A stretch of DNA of 64,000 nt from Candidatus Jettenia sp. (GCA_021650895.1 CP091278.1:3439659-3503658); one strand, 5' to 3'. Shown: positions 45,072 to 55,004, counted from the first letter of the stretch. Numbers and translations: made by a program. The notes: generated by a model from the sequence alone, not told the origin.

Positions 45072-46381
45072 ATGCAACTTAATGATAAAAAAGCGATCTT
45101 CGGATGGAGTATGTATGATTGGGCTAATTCGGCTTTTGCTACCACCGTTATGGCCGGATTTTTTCCCATTTTTTTTAAACAATACTGGAGTATTGGCGTT
45201 GATACCACGATAACTACAGCGAGGTTAGGATTTGCAAATTCGGCTGCAAGTATGATCATAGGTTTAGGAGCACCCATATTAGGAGCCATTGCTGACAAGG
45301 GAACTTCAAAAAAGAAATTTCTTTTCTTCTTTGCTTATATGGGCGCAGTGATGACTTCATGTCTGTGCATGGTCTCTCAGGGTAACTGGCCGGTAGCCAT
45401 TCTTCTGTATATCTTTGCAACTATTGGATTCTTAGGAGGGAATATCTTCTACGATGCATTGATCACGAGTGTGGCATCTGAGAAGAAGTTGGACTTTGTC
45501 TCTGGATTAGGTTTTTCTTTGGGATATCTGGGAGGTGGTATCCTTTTCGCATTCAATGTATGGATGGTTCTCAATGCTAAAGTATCTGGATTTTCAGATA
45601 CCGGGAAAGTGATAAAATTCTCATTCCTTTCCGTAGGCATCTGGTGGGCTGTATTTTCTATCCCTCTTTTCCTTTTTGTAAAAGAACCTAAGAATACTGA
45701 GATAAAATTACCGGTAACTATGGTAAAAGCAGGTTTTACCCAATTAAGAAAAACATTTCGGAACGTTCGGCATTTAAAGACGGTTTTTTTTTTCTTATGG
45801 CCTATTGGTTCTATATTGATGGTGTAAATACCATTGTCTACATGGCGGTAGATTATGGTATTTCTATAGGCCTTGAATCCCGTGATTTAATTGTCGCATT
45901 ACTCATCACCCAATTCATTGGGTTTCCATCTGCTTTGGGGCTTGTTTATCTTGGCGGTAAGATTGGCGCCAGATATGCTATCTTTATTGCTCTTGCAATT
46001 TATTTATTTGTTTCCTTCTATGGCGCTTTTGTGCAAAGTAAGAATGAATTCTATATATTAGCCATTACCATTGGTTTGGTTCAGGGGGGCATTCAGGCGT
46101 TAAGTCGCTCATACTATGCAAAAATAATTCCTGTTAACAAATCAGCCGAGTATTTTGGCTTTTATAATATGGTAGGTAAATTTGCCGCTGTTATTGGCCC
46201 TGCCTTTATTGGTGGGACCAATCTGATGGTGAGATCTCTTGGGTATAGCAGTGATAGTGCATCGCGATTTGGTATTTCGTCTGTTTCGCTCTTTTTTATT
46301 ATTGGCGGAATTTTGTTCTCTCTTGTGAATGAAGAAAAAGGGAGGAAAGAGTTGAAATACTTATCTCAGGATTCTGTTTAG
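45072..46381 (+). pseudogene. UMF1/Atg22-type MFS permease with frameshift at a T10 run
   Basis: Major facilitator protein of about 436 residues, split in two frames. First part begins MQLNDKKAIFGWSMYDWANS, the UMF1-family N-terminus with YDWANSAFAT; the second resumes MAYWFYIDGVNTIVYMAVDY, an equally typical segment. The frames join if one T is added to the run of ten T at 45784-45793 (VFFFLMAYW). This could be a homopolymer sequencing error, a true mutation, or a slippage switch. Family members export small solutes; the substrate is unknown. Confidence 0.85.
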
Positions 46382-46987
46382 AATTTTTTGTAAGATGGAA
46401 AATATTTTCTTTTTATCTTTCATTTCCTCTATTATGCGGTATAGTATAGCTAAGAGAAAACAGTATTACTGTACGAGATTTTTTATAAATTACGTGATTG
46501 CAAGGTAACTATCAGATTGATAAAGAAAATTTAAAAATCTGCTTATGATATCTGATTTATGAATCTTTTATAGCAAAGAGATCCCCCATCGAATTAAAAA
46601 GGAATCCCAACCTTATAGATACTGTAAAGGTGGGGTATGCATATAGTTCCCACTCAATCGTGCTGCATCGATCTTTATTAAGGGCAACTCATCTTTTTTT
46701 TGATATTCAAATTCAATCTCCAGGTACTTCCAATACACTGCCTCCAGATATCTTAGATTTACTCCATATACTGTTTTATTGTTACATAAGGTAGTCTTCA
46801 ACAATTGTATAAGCTCTTGGATTTTCGCATAAATCTATACGTAGGTTCTTTCGATAACAGAATTTGTATGGCATGTATTTTTAACTTTTTAGACTATGGT
46901 ATATAAAATTTGTAACTGTTTTTACATTGGTTTATTTGTGAGGATAAATCGTAGACAAGGGCTTTAAAGAATAGAAAGGAGATACGC
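46382..46987. other. intergenic with one unassigned frame
   Basis: AT-rich. On the minus strand a frame of about 73 codons between two stops (46613 to about 46834) reads IYAKIQELIQLLKTTLC then YGVNLRYLEAVYWKYLEIEF, protein-like but without ATG or ribosome site: perhaps a gene remnant. A long 5' leader (from about 46850) precedes the RRM gene, as is common for cold-induced RNA-binding proteins. Confidence 0.35.
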
Positions 46988-47350
46988 GTGAATATTTACG
47001 TAGGTAACTTACCACCTGATGTTAGTGAAGATGATTTGCGACAAGCTTTTGAGGTTTTTGGAAAGGTGACATCCGCTACTGTTATAAAAGATATATTCAG
47101 CGGGACATCAAAAGGGTTCGGATTTGTGGAAATGCCTGCTAAAGCTGAAGCACAGGCTGCAATCAATGGCTTGAATAGCAAGGAATTAAAAGGGAAAATG
47201 ATTGTCGTTAATGAGGCTCGTCCACGTGAAGAAAAACGAAGGGGCGGTGGCGGTGGAAGAGGCGGCAGTGGTGGAAGAGGCAGCAGTGGCGGCGGTGGTA
47301 GGGGTGGAAGATACGGTAGTAGTGGCAGCGGTGGAAGGCGACGTTTCTAA
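46988..47350 (+). CDS. RRM-type RNA-binding protein with glycine-rich tail
   Basis: Small RNA chaperone-like protein, 120 residues, starting at a GTG after GGAG. One RRM: RNP2 IYVGNL (3-8) and RNP1 KGFGFVEM (42-49), then a tail of RGGGGGRGG-type repeats (about 84-120). This design is that of bacterial and cyanobacterial Rbp proteins, often cold-induced. Confidence 0.93.
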   Translation: MNIYVGNLPPDVSEDDLRQAFEVFGKVTSATVIKDIFSGTSKGFGFVEMPAKAEAQAAINGLNSKELKGKMIVVNEARPREEKRRGGGGGRGGSGGRGSSGGGGRGGRYGSSGSGGRRRF

Positions 47351-47502
47351 TAAAGATACCATGCGGAATAATGCAGGATATCATGTTACTTAACAACGTG
47401 TTTGCAGCTATGTTTTGCCTAACACATTTGGTTTTAGCATATGCTGGAGGACGTTATTAAATTCCTCAGAAGGGAGCTATTATAAAACGAAAGGAGTGAA
47501 AA

Positions 47503-47931
47503 ATGAGACAGGCAAAGTATGGTGATACCGTTAAAGTACATTACACGGGTAAATTGGATGATAGTACAGTATTTGATTCCTCTGAAGACCGTGAACCTCT
47601 GCAGTTTACTATAGGCAATGGTCAGATAATTCCAAGTTTTGAACAATCGGTGGTGGGAATGAGCCCCGGAGAATCAAAAACCATCAATATTAAATCGGAA
47701 GATGCATATGGGGGTCATAACGAAGAGATGGTAGGGGTTGTGGACCGAGATCAATTTCCCTCCGATGTGGAACCAAAAGTTGGACAACAGTTTAAGGTCC
47801 GTGGCGCTGATGGTCAAACATCGGTAGTTACGGTAACTGATGTTTCTGAATCTGATGTGACATTAGATGCTAATCATCCTTTAGCTGGTAAAGATCTTAC
47901 TTTTGATATCAAACTTATAGATATTGCATGA
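47503..47931 (+). CDS. FKBP-type peptidyl-prolyl isomerase, SlyD-like
   Basis: Folding catalyst and chaperone, 142 residues. FKBP part VKVHYTGKLDDSTVFDSSED and the IGNGQIIPSFEQSVVGMSPG block, then an inserted IF chaperone domain (DAYGGHNEEMVGVVDRDQFP), then the FKBP end LDANHPLAGKDLTFDIKL. It lacks SlyD's His-rich tail. AAAGGAG precedes the ATG. Confidence 0.93.
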   Translation: MRQAKYGDTVKVHYTGKLDDSTVFDSSEDREPLQFTIGNGQIIPSFEQSVVGMSPGESKTINIKSEDAYGGHNEEMVGVVDRDQFPSDVEPKVGQQFKVRGADGQTSVVTVTDVSESDVTLDANHPLAGKDLTFDIKLIDIA

Positions 47932-48433
47932 GTGCCTTTCGTTATTATTTTCATTAGATAGTACAGAAACTTCTCATAGGAAGGCTGAGGCAATTTGCTT
48001 CTTTTATCACAGAGGGATTATGCTAAGGTACGAATGCGAATTACCGTCTTATGTGCTCTCTATCAGATAGATAATTATAGAAAATTGTGTGCACTAATGT
48101 AGGGGTGAACGTCCATTCACCCCTACATTGTTCGTCCTTCTTCAGTCTTCATTTCTTGATTTTTATCTTCTTTTCCAGAAATTGTGCCATGTCACATCCT
48201 TGTGATATCGCAATTTTGTATCATGTCACAGTATTCCACATTATCATGGTCAATCATTCTGTGCTGTTCGCCATTCGAAAAACTACACTGAGTTTATTAT
48301 CTTATCGATTATGTACTATGAAAAGTAAAATTTAATCATTCCTTATCTTTTTCATGCTATTGGCACATCTTTTTCTCTCTAATGCATATTACATTCCTTT
48401 GATTGTACAACAACACAAGAGGAGCAAAGAGAA
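47932..48433. other. intergenic with a perfect 14-bp palindrome
   Basis: AATGTAGGGGTGAA and its complement flank the loop CGTCCA at 48096-48129. No T-run follows directly. The rest is AT-rich and without a convincing frame. Confidence 0.6.
48096..48129. repeat. perfect hairpin, 14-bp stem
   Basis: AATGTAGGGGTGAA / TTCACCCCTACATT with a 6-nt loop. Resembles the GTAGGGG-CCCCTAC palindromes dispersed in many bacterial genomes; single copy in this window. Confidence 0.85.
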
Positions 48434-48874
48434 GTGGTACGGGCAAAATATGGTGATACTGTTAAGATCCACTATACGGGAAAACTTGAAGATGGTACGA
48501 TATTCGATACCTCAATTAATCGAAAACCTTTGAGATTTACCATAGGTAAAGGTTCTATCATTTCTGGTCTTGAAGAAGCAGTAATTGGGATGGAGCCGGG
48601 TGAGCTAAAAACAATCAGAGTACCATCAAATAAAGCACATGGTTCATATGACGAAGAATTAATTGTTGTAATAGACCGAGAAGAATTTCCATCCAATTTG
48701 GAACCGGAGGTAGGTCATCAGCTAGATATTTATCAAGAAGATGGCGGGACTGTTGTAGTCACGGTGACTAATATTACTGAACAGGAAGTAACTCTGGATA
48801 TTAACCACCCTTTAGCCGGCAAGGATCTTATTTTTCATTTTCAGCTCATAGAAATTATTCCACCGTCCCATTGA
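48434..48874 (+). CDS. FKBP-type peptidyl-prolyl isomerase, SlyD-like (second copy)
   Basis: Paralogue of the preceding FKBP gene, 146 residues, starting at a GTG after GAGGAG. VKIHYTGKLEDGTIFDTSIN and LDINHPLAGKDLIFHFQLIE keep the fold; the IF domain is present (KAHGSYDEELIVVIDREEFP). Roughly half of the residues differ from the first copy, so the duplication is old. Confidence 0.92.
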   Translation: MVRAKYGDTVKIHYTGKLEDGTIFDTSINRKPLRFTIGKGSIISGLEEAVIGMEPGELKTIRVPSNKAHGSYDEELIVVIDREEFPSNLEPEVGHQLDIYQEDGGTVVVTVTNITEQEVTLDINHPLAGKDLIFHFQLIEIIPPSH

Positions 48875-48877
48875 TAG

Positions 48878-49740
48878 TTATCTTAAATATTTTCCGAAGA
48901 TAACATCGAGCTTCTTCTTAACGCTCTCTGGAATCATGTTTTTATGAGTTACAATAGCATTTTGTACTGCTGTTGCGCAAGAACAGCTTCTCTTTTGTTC
49001 TATTTTTGGAATAGCGCTCCTGAGAATCTGTTTTGCTGTTTCAGCATTTTTATTTAAATTTGCAATAATCATTTCCAGCGTTACCGGTTCTTCTTCTATG
49101 TGCCAACAGTCATAGTCTGTAGCCATAGCCAAGGTACTGTAGCATATTTCTGCTTCCCGTGCCAGTTTGGCCTCCTGAAGGTTTGTCATGCCGATGACGC
49201 TAACCCCCCATTGTCTGTACACATTCGATTCTGCCCGGTAGAGAATAAAGGGCCTTCCATGCACAAATAAGTACCGCCCTTGTGCACCCGTACACCAATG
49301 GATTTAGCCGCATTAAATAATGTATTGGCAAGGGTACTGCATACCGGATCGGCAAAACTTACATGTCCCACAATTCCTTCTCCGAAGAATGTGCTGATCC
49401 TGCCTTGTGTCCTATCAAAGAATTGGTCTGGAATAACAATATCTAAAGGTTTAATCTCTTCTTTCATGCTTCCAACAGCGCTGACAGCAATGATATGCTC
49501 CACACCTAATTTCTTCATCCCGTAAATATTAGCCCTGAAGTTGAGTTCTGATGGCAAGATCATGTGCCCTCTGCCATGACGTGGCAGAAAAGCTACTTTC
49601 CGTCCTTCTAAGGTTCCTACCATAAAACTATCAGATGGCTTGCCAAAAGGGGTATCAATTGACACTTCTTTTACCTCTTGAATTCCCTCTATATTGTAAA
49701 GGCCGCTCCCCCCAATAATGCCGATCATCTGCTCTCTCAT
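48878..49740 (-). pseudogene. mtnP: 5'-methylthioadenosine phosphorylase with a single-base frameshift
   Basis: Splits methylthioadenosine into adenine and methylthioribose-1-phosphate. The first frame from the ATG at 49740 (AAAGGAG upstream) has [24 protein letters not shown], and [13 protein letters not shown]. The second continues [19 protein letters not shown] and AREAEICYSTLAMATDYDCW. They join if one C or G is added in the CCCGG run at 49234-49238 (GPLFSTRAESN). All substrate-site motifs are otherwise intact, so an error or very recent loss is likely. Confidence 0.88.
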
Positions 49741-50003
49741 TTTTTATCTCTCCTTTTACCGTAACCTTTTTTGCTACAGAGTAACGAATCTCCAGGATCA
49801 AAATCTTTATTGCTTGTATTTTTTTATGTCTGAGCAATATGGTTATTATTCAGAATAAAAACGTCTAGATTATGCGAAAAGTATCCTCTCTGTGTCAATA
49901 AATAAAATTTGAAGTGTTTTGAGGACGTTGATATAATCCACTTACCTGTGAAAAATTTTCCTGTATGTTTAATAAGCAATAATGAAAAGAGAAGGATGAT
50001 GAT

Positions 50004-51728
50004 GTGAAAAATCATGAGATTGCAGCATTATTTGAACGGATTGCTAATGTACTGGAGCTTAAAGGGGAAAATGCTTTTCGCATAAATTCTTACCGGAAGG
50101 CTGCTCGGATACTTGGAGATGTAACAGAGGATATAGAAATACTTGCCAGGGAAGGGAAATTAAAGGATATTCCCGGCATCGGAGAAAGTATGGCCGAAAA
50201 AATTATGGAATATATTCATACCGGAAAAATGTCCAAGTACGATGAGGTAATGAAGGAAATTTCTGAAGAAACAATAACCCTTATGCAGATACCTGGCTTA
50301 GGTCCAAAAACCGTAGCCATGTTGAATAAGAAATTAGGTATCGTGAGTTTGAGTGACCTTGAGAAGGCTTTACAAGAAGGCAAGCTAAAGGGGTTATTTG
50401 GGATTGGAGATAAGAAGATTCAAAACATTATGAGAGGGATCGAGTTATTTAAGACAAGTCAGCAGCGTATTCCTATTGGAATGGCATACCCTGTTGTGAA
50501 AGGGATTATAGAAGTATTAAAACACCATTCACAAACAAAAGATATCCAATCAGCAGGTTCATTGCGCAGAATGAAGGAAACCGTTGGGGATATAGATATA
50601 CTAGCCACCGGTACACATGGTGAGGATATTGTAAAATCTTTTGTAACTATGCGTGGTGTAACACAGATATTAGCAGCAGGGGATACCAAAGGAAGTGTTC
50701 GGGTGGAGGAAGGTGTGCAAGTAGACTTGCGAGTGGTTCGTGAAGATGAGTTCGGTTCTGCATTACAATACTTTACCGGCTCAAAGGAACACAACGTTCA
50801 TCTCCGGGAGATTGCTAAAAAGAAGGGATATAAGATCAATGAGTATGGCATCTTTAAGGACAATAAAAGGATTGGGGGAAGCAGGGAGGAGGAGATTTAT
50901 AAGGCACTGGGGATGGACTGGATACCGCCTGAGTTGCGCGAAAATAAGGGAGAAATCGAAGCTGCTCAGGAGGGGAAATTACCGAATCTCATTAAACTTT
51001 CAGATATCAAAGGAGATCTCCACAACCATTCCAATTGGAGTGATGGCAATTCCACTTTTGAGGAAATGGCCAAACGAGCTATGGATATGGGATACAAGTA
51101 TCTCGTGGTATCGGATCACTCACAGTCACTCCATGTGGCGAATGGTTTAAAGGAGGAAGAACTGCTTGAAGAGATTGAGGAGATTGATAATTTGAATAAA
51201 AAATTGAAAGGATTTACCTTATTGAAGGCGACAGAAGTGGATATTATGGCTGATGGGTCTATTGATTTTCCTGATAAACTATTAGAAAAACTGGATGTTG
51301 TTATAGCTTCTATCCATAGTGGATTTAAGCAAGAGAAGAAAAAAATTACCGAACGAATGATTGCTGCTATTCGCAATCCTTATGTTAACATCATCGCTCA
51401 TCCAACAGGCCGGTTAATTGGTAAACGTGAAGGGTATGAGGTAGACCTGGATAAGGTTATGGAGGCTTGCGTTGAAACCGGTACGGCGCTTGAGCTTAAC
51501 TGTTATTATGATAGGCTCGATCTCAATGATAGCAATTGCAAAAAGGCAAAAGAGACAGGAGTTATGATTGCAATTAGTACCGATGCCCACCATGTGGATC
51601 AGATGTGGATGATTGAATTGGGTGTGGGGATAGCCCGCAGAGGTTGGCTGGAGGCAAAGAATGTAATTAACACATTCTTACTCCATGACTTAAAAGCCTT
51701 TTGTAAGAAAAAAAGGGCAACTATCTAA
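50004..51728 (+). CDS. polX: DNA polymerase X family protein with PHP domain
   Basis: Base-excision-repair type polymerase, 574 residues from a GTG. N-terminal helix-hairpin-helix part (KLKDIPGIGESMAEKIMEYI and QIPGLGPKTVAMLNK), nucleotidyltransferase part with GSLRRMKETVGDIDIL (catalytic Asp pair DID) and VDLRVV, then a C-terminal PHP domain from about residue 333 with GDLHNHSNWSDG, VSDHSQSL, IHSG, AHPTGR and STDAHH, the full metal set of 3'-5' exonuclease PHP domains. Confidence 0.94.
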   Translation: MKNHEIAALFERIANVLELKGENAFRINSYRKAARILGDVTEDIEILAREGKLKDIPGIGESMAEKIMEYIHTGKMSKYDEVMKEISEETITLMQIPGLGPKTVAMLNKKLGIVSLSDLEKALQEGKLKGLFGIGDKKIQNIMRGIELFKTSQQRIPIGMAYPVVKGIIEVLKHHSQTKDIQSAGSLRRMKETVGDIDILATGTHGEDIVKSFVTMRGVTQILAAGDTKGSVRVEEGVQVDLRVVREDEFGSALQYFTGSKEHNVHLREIAKKKGYKINEYGIFKDNKRIGGSREEEIYKALGMDWIPPELRENKGEIEAAQEGKLPNLIKLSDIKGDLHNHSNWSDGNSTFEEMAKRAMDMGYKYLVVSDHSQSLHVANGLKEEELLEEIEEIDNLNKKLKGFTLLKATEVDIMADGSIDFPDKLLEKLDVVIASIHSGFKQEKKKITERMIAAIRNPYVNIIAHPTGRLIGKREGYEVDLDKVMEACVETGTALELNCYYDRLDLNDSNCKKAKETGVMIAISTDAHHVDQMWMIELGVGIARRGWLEAKNVINTFLLHDLKAFCKKKRATI

Positions 51729-51796
51729 TTACTTCACACAACGATAGCGCTTATTCCTCTATCTGATCCAACAGGGTAGAACTTTCCTGAGTAAAT

Positions 51797-52102
51797 TCAG
51801 TCATCACCTCTGTGTATTCTCAATATAACATCAGAGACGATACAAAGCCCACCAAACTTTTTTATAATAGGCTTTATAGCCTCTACGACCTTATGCATCT
51901 GATTTTCCTCACCCACAACTAATATGTAACTGTTTTTAAATAAATCTGCAAATTCATAACCCGACCGCACCCCTCGATGGCCTTTTCCTGTTACATCTTT
52001 TATAACACTGTAACCAGAAACTCCAACCTCTTCAAGAAGTTTAATAATATTTTCAACTTCAAGAGAATCTGTTATAATTTCTACTTTTACCACTCTTTTC
52101 AT
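51797..52102 (-). CDS. PII-like protein of the SbtB type
   Basis: Regulatory partner of the bicarbonate transporter, 101 residues, ferredoxin-like PII fold (VVKVEIITDSLEVENIIKLL, then VSGYSVIKDVTGKGHRG). The loop GKGHRGVRSGYEFADLFKNS takes the T-loop place. It starts 4 bp after the transporter stop. It lacks the C-terminal CGPxGC redox loop found in some cyanobacterial SbtB and ends RIHRGDD. Cyanobacterial SbtB binds adenine nucleotides and inhibits SbtA; ligand binding here is inference. Confidence 0.85.
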   Translation of the reverse strand: MKRVVKVEIITDSLEVENIIKLLEEVGVSGYSVIKDVTGKGHRGVRSGYEFADLFKNSYILVVGEENQMHKVVEAIKPIIKKFGGLCIVSDVILRIHRGDD

Positions 52103-52106
52103 ATTT

Positions 52107-53102
52107 TTATTTCCAAAATAAGGGAATCCATTGATCAGTTCTCAAAATTAAATAGTAATACAAAGGTATTCCTACGATAATATTGAATGGGAAGGTGATA
52201 GCTAAAGCCATGGGAACGAATAGACTTGGATTTGCCTCAGGAAGCGACAATCGCATAGCTGCAGGGACTGCAATATATGAAGCGCTGGAACAAAGTACCG
52301 AAAACATGAGGGCATTTTCTGGCTGCAAATGTATGAGCTTTGCTATAAAAATGGCAATACACGCATTAAGAACTGGAACTAATATCGCAAAAGGCGGTAA
52401 AAAGAATCCTGCGCTTTTCAGGTCGCCAATTCTTTTCGCTGCCAAAAGTCCCATATCAAGAAGAAAAAAGCTTAGCATTCCTTTAAAGATGTCTTTTGTA
52501 AAAGGTTTTAATGTATCCCACCCTTCTTCACCTGAAGCTAATCCAATCAAAAGACTACCGGATATAAGTAATACAGAACCATTCAGAAAGGCCTCCTTCA
52601 TGACCGTACTCCAGGAAAAGCCATTACCCTCTTTATTGTTCGGAGCAAATAATCTTGCTAAGATAATACCGATAACGATCGCCGGTGATTCCATAAGCGC
52701 CAGCGCTGCTACCATATACCCTCCAGGCTCAAGACCTAATGTCTGAAGAAAAGTGACAGCGGTTATAAACGTTACCGCACTTATGGAACCATATGTTGCA
52801 GCAATTGCTGCAGCATTATAAGTATCTAATTTAATCTTTAAAATAAAGAACGTATATATCGGTACAATAATAGCCATTAATATACCAGCAGACAAGGAAA
52901 AAATAACTTCCTGATTGATACCTGTTTTACGAAGCTCGACTCCACCATGAAATCCTATAGCAAGTAACAGGTAGAGTGAGAAAAGCTTGGGTAGGGGGTC
53001 GGGGATTTTGAGGTCTGATTTACAGAACGATGCAATCATTCCGAGAAAGAAGAAAAGAACCGGGGGATGCACTAAATTATTAATAATAAGACCAATATCC
53101 AT
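52107..53102 (-). CDS. sbtA: SbtA-type sodium-dependent bicarbonate transporter
   Basis: 331 residues, about ten membrane helices in two inverted halves. Begins MDIGLIINNLVHPPVLFFFL; conserved stretches IGFHGGVELRKTG, AATYGSISAVTFITAVTFL and ALMESPAIVIGIILARLF are SbtA family hallmarks, and SSASYIAVPAAMRLSLPEAN lies in the second half. Paired with the SbtB-like gene, it probably imports bicarbonate for autotrophic carbon fixation. GGAG precedes the ATG. Confidence 0.9.
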   Translation of the reverse strand: MDIGLIINNLVHPPVLFFFLGMIASFCKSDLKIPDPLPKLFSLYLLLAIGFHGGVELRKTGINQEVIFSLSAGILMAIIVPIYTFFILKIKLDTYNAAAIAATYGSISAVTFITAVTFLQTLGLEPGGYMVAALALMESPAIVIGIILARLFAPNNKEGNGFSWSTVMKEAFLNGSVLLISGSLLIGLASGEEGWDTLKPFTKDIFKGMLSFFLLDMGLLAAKRIGDLKSAGFFLPPFAILVPVLNACIAIFIAKLIHLQPENALMFSVLCSSASYIAVPAAMRLSLPEANPSLFVPMALAITFPFNIIVGIPLYYYLILRTDQWIPLFWK

Positions 53103-53570
53103 ATCTTTTCTCCATTATCCATATTTTCTCCTTATGTATAAAATAACAATAAGCTTAAGTTAAATATTATGCCCGTTATGAGCTACTCAATATGAAATGT
53201 AAATTTTTAATCTAAAATGGATAGGGTAATATACAAATAGTATTCCAAAATAATTATTATCTTAGAATATAATATTAGTGGTTATATAACAAAGACTTAG
53301 CTGAATAGTGATTAATTGTTTTAGATTATACAGGCAAATTATGATAAAATACTACCATTTCATTTTTGAAATTTATTTTCCAATTTCGCTTTATTATCAC
53401 TACGATAAGCTCACACAGTAGCCGAAAATACTATCTGACTATGATATACTAAGCCCTCCTGCATAAATTCATGGATTATAAATTTTACAGTGAGAGTATT
53501 TTTTTCATAAGCTTACGTTACCGGTAGAGAACGAATCGGGATAAATTTTACACCCTTTTAAGGAGAATGT
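53103..53570. other. divergent intergenic region, sbtA and lipoprotein gene
   Basis: Very AT-rich, no frame or repeat that I recognise. It must carry promoters for sbtAB (leftward) and the lipoprotein gene (rightward); AAGGAG sits before 53571. Confidence 0.5.
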
Positions 53571-54161
53571 ATGAATAGGCTATTTTGGTTCTTTATCCTG
53601 GTAATATATATGATATGTTCTGGCTGCAGGATGGTCTCTATGACTGAGGCATATGTAGAGAGAGAGACACCTTATCACCATAGAAATACGTTAGCCGTGA
53701 TGTGTTTTGATGATGGGCATATTCAGAAAGATGAAGTGAAGGGTCTCTTTATCAAAACAATTAGTAATCCTGATGCGGGTGAAATGCTTGCAGGTATGAT
53801 GACCGATGCATTATCAGATTGGGGAAGATATCATATCTTAACGCGCTCGGAAATTAGAAATATATTAAAAGCTGAAGACATAAAAGAAGAACTGATGAGA
53901 GATTCTATTGCTCTGGGGAAAATATTAGAGGTAGATGCTGTGGTTATTGGTAAAGTATATAAGCTTGAGTTATCGAACGCGGCAATCTACCAGTGTGGAA
54001 AAGTATCTTTTAAAGCTGATTGTATTGATACAAAACAAGGAAAAATCTTATGGTCTATAGAGGCAAACAAGAGCGTGCCTTATAAGGACGAAGTTGTATT
54101 GGCAAGCGAGGCTATCAAAGAAGCAGTTGAAAAACTTGAAAAAAAAATAGATAAAAAATAA
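53571..54161 (+). CDS. lipoprotein, CsgG/LpoB-like
   Basis: 196 residues with a lipoprotein signal (LFWFFILVIYMICSGC, lipobox CSGC with Cys near 19). The mature part (NTLAVMCFDDGHIQ, MLAGMMTDALSDWGRYHILT and VDAVVIGKVYKLE) follows the pattern of GNA1162/CsgG/LpoB-type envelope proteins, whose cores share this alpha/beta fold. Family assignment is by pattern; function unknown. Confidence 0.75.
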   Translation: MNRLFWFFILVIYMICSGCRMVSMTEAYVERETPYHHRNTLAVMCFDDGHIQKDEVKGLFIKTISNPDAGEMLAGMMTDALSDWGRYHILTRSEIRNILKAEDIKEELMRDSIALGKILEVDAVVIGKVYKLELSNAAIYQCGKVSFKADCIDTKQGKILWSIEANKSVPYKDEVVLASEAIKEAVEKLEKKIDKK

Positions 54162-54210
54162 CTACAGGATAAACTTGTAAAGACATACTCCAATAAATTA
54201 CTACGAAATA

Positions 54211-54381
54211 TTATGTATTTTCCTTAGCACATTTACAAACAGTACCTTCCTTGACTTCTGTATTGCAATTTCCACATCTGAAACACCATTTTTCCTCATC
54301 CCAGTAAGTTCTTAATGTATGACTTTCATCAAACAGTTCATTTTTAGGATTTTTCCACCAATGTCCTACTCTCTTCTTCAT
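54211..54381 (-). CDS. small Cys-rich (zinc-binding?) protein
   Basis: 56 residues from the ATG at 54381, seven nt after GAGAGG. MKKRVGHWWKNPKNELFDES then CFRCGNCNTEVKEGTVCKC: CxxCxxC and a CxC pair suggest a single zinc site. No signal peptide. Not recognised. Confidence 0.6.
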   Translation of the reverse strand: MKKRVGHWWKNPKNELFDESHTLRTYWDEEKWCFRCGNCNTEVKEGTVCKCAKENT

Positions 54382-54432
54382 TATTTTCCTCTCCAAAATT
54401 TGTATTCGCCTGTTTCACAGTTATAAAGTCAA

Positions 54433-54460
54433 AAGCGCCTTATGTTAATACAAGGCGCTT
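54433..54460 (-). terminator. terminator of the Cys-rich secreted gene
   Basis: AAGCGCCTT and AAGGCGCTT form a 9-bp stem, followed on the minus strand by TTTTGACTTT. Lies 26 bp past the stop at 54486. Confidence 0.8.
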
Positions 54461-54485
54461 CTGAATAGAGAAAACTTTGGGCTGT

Positions 54486-54665
54486 TTAATGTTTACAAAT
54501 ACATTTATCTGTCTTTCCCTTCACACATTCTGGATCACATTTTATCGTATCCGGGCATTTGCAAGCATCCGGACAATTAGGTTCCTTTGCAAAGGTGTTA
54601 ACCGTACCTATACCGAACATCAATGCGCCCACAAACGTCGCGGTAATACCAATTTTTTTAAACAT
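54486..54665 (-). CDS. small exported Cys-rich protein
   Basis: 59 residues from the ATG at 54665 (GGAG 6 nt upstream; an ATG at 54671 is too near the site). Signal peptide (MFKKIGITATFVGALMFGIG, cleavage likely near TFA-KE), then a short mature part with eight cysteines: CPDACKCPDTIKC, CVKG and CICKH. Possibly metal-binding or disulfide-rich; no family recognised. It has its own terminator and is followed by another Cys-rich small gene. Confidence 0.7.
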   Translation of the reverse strand: MFKKIGITATFVGALMFGIGTVNTFAKEPNCPDACKCPDTIKCDPECVKGKTDKCICKH

Positions 54666-55004
54666 AGGCATCTCCTTTCAATTTAATGAAAAAGTATGAA
54701 AATAAAGGATGTATTTTTTCCTGAAACTATCCATAAATCAATTTCAGGGATATTCCTCCGGATGTTTGCGCGCATCATTAATTTATATAAGATAAAAGTC
54801 AGGCACTCATTGGCTCTATTCCAATGTACGTGCATCAAACTTGATACATAAAATAAAAAATTTTAAAGATTCAATCATCACCTCCTCTCATGATGTTGTA
54901 TCGATGATCGCAAATATGATCCGTAAGGTCAGTTTCGGTTTTTTTAAAGAGAAAAATTCTCCCAGATCAGAATTCGCTTTTTACTATGATATGGGAAATT
55001 CTTT

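Noticed and set aside
50004-51728. Histidinol-phosphatase reading of the PHP domain
   Set aside because: The N-terminal HhH and polymerase-beta parts with the DID motif make it PolX.
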